Positions 58,701 through 64,000 of a stretch of 64,000 nucleotides of DNA are shown here, in pieces. The stretch comes from Malachius bipustulatus (lineage: Eukaryota; Arthropoda; Insecta; Coleoptera; Melyridae): positions 44,159,735 through 44,223,734 of the forward strand of contig OU342636.1 of assembly GCA_910589415.1 (NCBI GenBank), read 5' to 3'. The notes below the pieces were generated by a model. The model did no database searches, had not been told where the DNA came from, and saw only the letters and a list, made by a program, of their open reading frames with translations. Position 1 is the first letter of the stretch. Every line of letters starts with the position of its first letter. The position numbers were made by a program, and so were the translations under genes.

Positions 58701-60289
58701 AAACACATTTTAGAGGCTCTGATCGCGGAGAAATTGAGAGGAAATAAGCATTCGGTGCTTAATAACGTTTCTTGGAAATATATTTCTTATAAACATCAGA
58801 AAAGGATTATATCTCTTTTGTTATGTTTGCTGATACTTTTTTCGTTAAAGCTACGAAAGCAAAATGTTCATTTTTTAAAGTCAGAGTTTCCATCAAAATA
58901 ACTTTGTTTTTTATTTTTTCTTTTGTATTTTTCGCCGAATTCTACCTTCATATCCTCGTATCTTCAATGGTTTATGATATGCCTGTAATTTCATTAATAG
59001 ACTTAACCCTATAAAGTAAAAAAATAAACAATGTAGTGGGGAATAAACTGCACTTGATGTTATTACAGTTTTCAATAGGTCGCTTTTTAAAGAACTGAGA
59101 CTGAAGTCTTTCTACATACATACAGAGATGGAAGTATGTTATTGAAAACGTTATAAACCTAATAAACCAAGGATGGCACTTGCCAATACAAGTCGATTTG
59201 ATCATCTATTAGATGAAGGGTTTAAAAATAACACTGAATTGATTCCAGGTATATATTTTAAGTATGCATTCAATGCAACGCAATTAAGCCAGGAATCTTT
59301 CGCAAACATTGTAGGATTGCAGGAAGTAATGAGAATTGCAATTTAATTGTTAATCATAAAAGTGTACCTATTCGTTATCACGTAGTAATCTAGCTTTATG
59401 ATTTGTTTAGAATAAGGTAGACTTTGCAACCAGTCTTAATAACGGAAGCTCTTTGCATCCGCTGGCTAATTTCCTCTCTAGAAAACAAATCACAAAAGCT
59501 GGACGCTCGGAAGCAAACTAACTTAATCTAAAAAGGACGCCCGTAATAATTACACCGGACCTTGCTGTCAGAAGGACCTGAATGCAAACATCTAGACCAC
59601 TAATTTTATAAAACATAATAGACCTTGAGAGCAAACTGAGTAGAATAGCTATAGCAGCGATTCCTCCTGTAATATATACATGCATTGCAATGAGTTGTTG
59701 TTTGAAACTTATAAATATTTTACGTTATCAGTAAATTAGCCATTTAACTTCCCAATAAGAAATATATGTATTAGGTTAGGTAGTCATCAAGATATTTTTT
59801 CCATGTGCAAAAACTAAATCAAATGTCATTAATTTTACTGCTTTTTGACGTAAGATTGATTTGTCAAGTGTCAAAGATGACGTTTCAGTCGTCTGCTAAC
59901 TTGAAGGAAATATGATTTGAGCGACTATATTTATAGTCCCTCCACCTTCTTTAAATTGTAAGCCGACTAGTCAAAATGTAAAACAAACTCAATTTTTGTA
60001 TAATAGATAATTTAAATACCTCTAAAACTAGGTCTCACACGACCCTCCATGCCCCTTAAAATTTTGAAGTTGATAGCGATTGAAACGTGATCTTTGACAT
60101 TTGACAGATCAGTCTTATGTCAAGAGGTAGTAAAATCTATGACATTAGATTTTAGTTTTTTTTAACTTAAGTTCTCATTTGGATGGGTAGGGTTTAAAAC
60201 GTTCTCACTGACACAAAGACTGTCAAAACTGACAACGAACATAATTTTTTCCTTGTAAATCTGCAACTATTTTAAAGCAAACGCTACTT
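55741..60289. other. noncoding stretch
   Basis: No recognised gene over 4.5 kb. A 91-codon minus-strand frame (56397-56122) and an 88-codon one (57526-57260) have no known motif. No terminal repeats were found. Confidence 0.45.
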
Positions 60290-61140
60290 TTCCCTTTGCG
60301 TTATCCCGATGACATAAGTTTCTTAACAACAATGGAGTATAGTGTAACAGCGGCTTTCCAACGCGCAAGACTTGGCAAGTATGGCTTGTGGGTCGTCAAG
60401 TCATAATCGGAATGGAAGCTGAGCTCATGGCTCGGTATTCCCGTCAGTTGGGATTTAGGAGCAACTTTAACGTGTACAGCCATTCCCACTGAAAGTACGA
60501 ACTTGTAGCTTTACTTGGAGTTCCCTTGCAAATCCAATGGCTTGCCAAACCCCACGCCGTGGCTATCCTCAAAAATGACACGACTGACATATGAGTATGA
60601 TGTGTCTGCAGATGCTTACACAACGTGAACGTACTCGTATGTTTACTGAGGCACAGACATCCGATGATCCGATGATGATAGTATAGTGAGTAAAACGAAG
60701 ACAGAACATGTAAACGTCAGCGTAGCTTGCTACCAAGGAACGATTTCACGCGACCAACAATACACAAACAATTTTGCTACCCCTTTTCTATCGTACATCT
60801 ATAAATACAACATCGAAACGCCACTGTCTTAAGACACTGGCGCTCATTGCGAGACTCATTGCGCGGCACTTGGCAAGTGGCGAGTATTACGACGCGGGGT
60901 GCAACTCGGCACAGCTCGGCTTTACTTGCCACACCACTTCGTCTACTTCCCATTCGTTGTCGTCATTTTCAAAGTGTTTTCAAGACCACACAATAACAAT
61001 ATTGAATCCTCTTTTACGAGGAAGTAGTGTGTACGGTTTCACTTTTACTTGCTCAAGTACTTACTCACGCATATTCGTCAAAAATTTTCCAAATAACCAA
61101 TTTCCCAAGTAACTCGTTATGAGTAGCCATCAGCTTTATC
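60290..61140. promoter_or_regulatory. GC-richer island with TATA-like box
   Basis: Visibly richer in G+C than its flanks. It holds TATAAATA at 60800-60807 and several TTGCCAAG/CTTGGCAAG words (about 60384, 60541, 60871, 60926). A 112-codon frame (60774-61112) follows but has no recognised motif and no clear start context. It could be a host promoter with 5' exon, or part of an unknown element; evidence for either is weak. Confidence 0.25.
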
Positions 61141-61589
61141 AAAGCGAAACTATGAGTTGGTTTTGTTCATGCATGGGTCAGTTATGACGGCACGCAAAGA
61201 TCTATCCAACAATGTGTAGTGTTATTCAAAATTAGTTAAAGCACCCTCATGCGCTCTTATTTTATTGTTAATAAACACATTGCTAACGTTGTTATTTCTA
61301 CGTGTAATAAACTTTTGGTTTGCCATTTCGGTGGTTTGTTATGTGATATACTTGTAAGCTGGTTTTTGTCATTAGGTCTAGATCGCCTTATTAGGGTTGA
61401 AGCTTGAGTAGGAATGTGCTATTCAAACATGATTTGCTTTAACTTGCTTTTATTAACACTTTATTTTGTTAATAAAATTTGTTATTAACAACAATAACAA
61501 TTACATACTACTTGAGAAAAACGTATTGAAAAATGATCGAAGGAATCATTATAATAGTAGCGACTAATTAATCTTGTAAACTAATCTGC
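61141..61589. other. noncoding stretch
   Basis: AT-rich sequence with no gene, terminal repeat or known motif recognised. Confidence 0.45.
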
Positions 61590-62300
61590 CATCGACACAC
61601 AGACTCGTAGGGATCAAGAAGTTGTCATACTTAATAGTGACCTACAAAACGATCTAGCTTGGGGCGATAGAAACCAAGTCCAATTTAATGCTGGAAAACC
61701 CCAAGGAGTCATCTTCTCCAGAAAGGCCAACGTTTTGGAGCCAGATATGGTGATGGCGGGACACTCTCTTACCCCAGCGTCATCTCTTCGTTTACTTGGA
61801 GTGAGCCTCGGAGCGAACATGTCTTGGCATGATCATGTTGCAGGTCTGGCGAAGAGTGCTTCTCAAAAACTTGGAACACTCTTCCGCACGAAGAAATTTT
61901 TTACACCACAACAGCTTCTCCTCATCTACAAGGCTCAAATCCGACCATCCTTGGAGTACTGTTCACATGTTTGGGGCTCAGCTCCTAAACATACGCTCAG
62001 ACTACTCGACTCTATCCAGAAAAGAGCCATCCACTTGATTGGGGACCCAGATTGGACAAAAAATTTAGACACTATCGAATATCGAAGAAGAGTAGCTGAC
62101 CTGCGTCTGTTTTACAGATATTTTCATGGAAAGTGTTCAAAAGACGTGGCCCGCTTGATCCCACCAAGAACAAGACCGGGTAGAAATACACGTCGAGCCG
62201 CAGACGCTCATCCGTATCAGGTTCAGCTCATTACACCTCGTACCACCCCATTTCAGACTTCTTATTTTCCATTTCAATGCAACAACGTTTGACATAATAG
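61590..62300 (+). pseudogene. non-LTR retrotransposon, RT C-terminal part
   Basis: The frame starts within the RT shortly after the YADD region. EVVILNSDLQNDLAWGDRNQ and VQFNAGKPQGVIFS (from about 61619) are the WxxxNxxKFNxxKTQ-type motif. LRLLGVSLGANMSWHDHV is the KxLGVxLDxxLxWxxH block. KKFFTPQQLLLIYKAQIRPS, LEYCSHVWGSAP, LLDSIQKRAIHLIGDP and LRLFYRYFHGKCSKD form the C-terminal region shared by many insect jockey/CR1-group elements. The usual final block is degenerate (ends FPFQCNNV at 62289). The 5' truncation at about 61590 lacks both YADD and the endonuclease. The frame from 61619 to 62292 is free of stops, so the copy is relatively young. No poly(A) tail or target duplication was identified. 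Confidence 0.85.
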
Positions 62301-64000
62301 CCGGAAGAATAATCCAGGTCCGGACGGACAAAAAATTAATGAATGTTTGTGTTCGTAAAACAACACAACTTGAATAGAATAGACAGCAATAATAGACAGT
62401 TAAACTCGAGGTTTGTTTATTGACGGGATAATTATTTTATGTTAGGGAAAGTTATGGCGTTGTGGCACAAAATCCAATGGTAGATAACTACAGCCTGAGA
62501 AAGGGGACCTTCTACAGATGAACGTGGAAAGGACAAGTAGTAGAAATAAATCATAAACACTAAATAAAAAAACATAAAAAATAAAATATTTTATTATGAT
62601 TCCCCAGTTTGTTGAGGCTTTGACATCACGATCGCATTAAATTAAATATTAAATTTTAAAAACTGTCAGGTAAGCTCATGATAGGTAATGCGCCGGCACT
62701 CCAGTTAAAAACTACAATAAAATAGTGCTGAGGAAGTAACTGCAACATCTTAAGGAACCAATCGATTTACTGTAAGATCTTAAATAAATAAGGTCAAATT
62801 TATTAATGAATTACTTAATTAATTAATTCTCTTTGGTAATTATCTCTCTAATGACATTAAAAATGAAATGAGGTGGAGAACGAACATTATGTGATAAATA
62901 GATCAATCTTCAAAAATAAGCAGGTTGTGACAATGTAGTCGTTCCTAAGCAGATCGGGAAATCCGCTTAGGAACGATCCATCAAAAAAAAAAACAATCCA
63001 TTGTGATCCTGAATCATAGGAAATAATCGTTTGAAACTCAACGGATCACTGAAATGTAGATACGTTTTCACATTTTTTTCTTCACTTTATTGCGAGTTCT
63101 CTCCAGCCTTACAAGAAATGTTGAAATCGAATGAAAATATTTTCGGTCTTCAACTCATCAATACTTTTTACGTTTAATACAAAAAGGAAAATTATTGCTT
63201 TTAAGAATTAGTTTATTTTTAAATCATTACACAAGATACATTTGTCATTCTTCTGGACCCAGTAGCTGTAAAGTACAAAAGCAAAGACTAGTGACATCAA
63301 CATACAAATCATTAATAAAATTTTTGTGCGACTTGGTATTCTAAAAATTCCATTATGTATTTGGATGAAATATATTTAATTGATGTATAGCTACTACTCA
63401 CATCTCCCAACATAGCATTTTAACATGATCTTCGGCCAATATATTATTGATTTATACTCAAAACTTAGTGATTATTCCATAAAACGTTTTATATAAAATA
63501 TGAAAAGATGACATTTCTGTCAACGTGTAGACATAAAAATAGATTTCAAAATCGAATGGCGTCGAATCTGTGTAATATAACAGAATGTTCTCTTCACTAA
63601 AAGGAGTGAAAGGGTGCTTGAATATAAGAACAAATGTACAATGATATTGAAGATAATAAGAATGAACCGATGTGCTGCTTATGTGAATTGTAAGTACCTA
63701 AAAGCCTCTAAAATCAAGGAACACGACATTATAAAAATGATTCGTTTTTTAGATGTTCATCCTTAGATAAGCTTTTGATTTTCCTGATTGTGGCCTTGTT
63801 TATTGGAATAATTTTTTTGGTAATACTGATGGTTAAAAGCACTTGACTGCGTATAGATATGCTACACTGCCTATAAACCGTCCTAGGTATACATGGAAGT
63901 TGTAAAAATTATTGTTTTGTAAATATTCATTTTGTAAATTATAATAAATTAGTAATTACACAGTGTCATAAAATGAAAGATTCTGTTGTATTTCCTTTAA
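62301..64000. other. noncoding stretch
   Basis: No gene recognised. It contains a compact hairpin at 62939-62976. Otherwise AT-rich. Confidence 0.5.
62939..62976. repeat. 12-bp perfect hairpin
   Basis: TCGTTCCTAAGC (62939-62950) pairs with GCTTAGGAACGA (62965-62976). Inside, GAT/ATC pair after one mismatch, leaving the loop CGGGAA. It is GC-richer than its surroundings. Function unknown. Confidence 0.75.

Noticed and set aside
1..64000. CRISPR array or prokaryotic defence system
   Set aside because: No regularly spaced direct repeats and no operon-like coding; the window is a eukaryotic transposon-rich region.

Overview
The window looks like intergenic or intronic DNA from an insect nuclear genome. 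The background is AT-rich and shows no bacterial-type gene packing. Every coding stretch I recognise belongs to a transposable element of a type common in arthropods: Ty3/gypsy, jockey-type and RNase H-bearing non-LTR elements, mariner, Tc1/IS630-like and hAT. The palindromic word TAGGTACCTA and its variants recur throughout, as in several insect genomes, but I cannot name the order. I found no host protein-coding gene, no tRNA and no intact rRNA gene.

Layout. 1-2.9 kb: anonymous AT-rich DNA, then a strong inverted repeat. 2.96-7.69 kb: a decayed Ty3/gypsy pol, cut in the middle of a conserved motif by a 2.7-kb TG...CA insertion flanked by ATGG direct repeats. 7.7-14.3 kb: noncoding DNA with two GC-richer islands (about 8.4 and 11.5 kb) and two inverted-repeat elements ending in TACARGGTG. 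14.35-15.99 kb: a jockey-type non-LTR retrotransposon whose top strand is strikingly rich in A and C. 16.8-19 kb: several MITE-like elements and a broken Tc1/IS630-like transposase (minus strand). 20-21.4 kb: imperfect tandem repeats. 23-24 kb: a dead mariner. 26.2-26.85 kb: a hAT-type MITE with an 8-bp target duplication, filled with TATCGATA units. 30.1-31.1 kb: an RNase H-type non-LTR relic (minus).

31.72-37.48 kb: the best-preserved element, a Ty3/gypsy retrotransposon. Its two 982-bp LTRs appear identical and are flanked by AGCT. It has a primer-binding site, a polypurine tract and one uninterrupted 1141-codon Gag-Pol frame. That frame has lost RNase H and the integrase core, and runs straight from the end of the RT region into the integrase C-terminal GPY/F module. 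It is therefore a recently mobilised but non-autonomous copy.

38.98-39.96 kb: a second hAT-type non-autonomous element with an 8-bp duplication. 42-44.1 and 54.95-55.7 kb: two more minus-strand RNase H-type non-LTR relics. 47.6-47.9 kb: a minus-strand retroposon with a 5S rRNA-like head and a poly(A) tail, i.e. a 5S-derived SINE candidate. 50.2-51 kb: a long foldback repeat. 53.8-54.1 kb: a jockey endonuclease/RT linker fragment. 60.3-61.1 kb: a GC-richer island with a TATA-like box. 61.6-62.3 kb: the 3' part of another non-LTR RT.

The recognised genes do not form a pathway. The window records layered transposition: old minus-strand LINE relics, a gypsy relic later split by another insertion, internally deleted DNA transposons that depend on outside transposase, and one fresh gypsy insertion that depends on outside integrase. 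The GC-richer islands with homeodomain-, TCF- or CRE-like motifs are the most likely parts under host constraint, but that is inference only.
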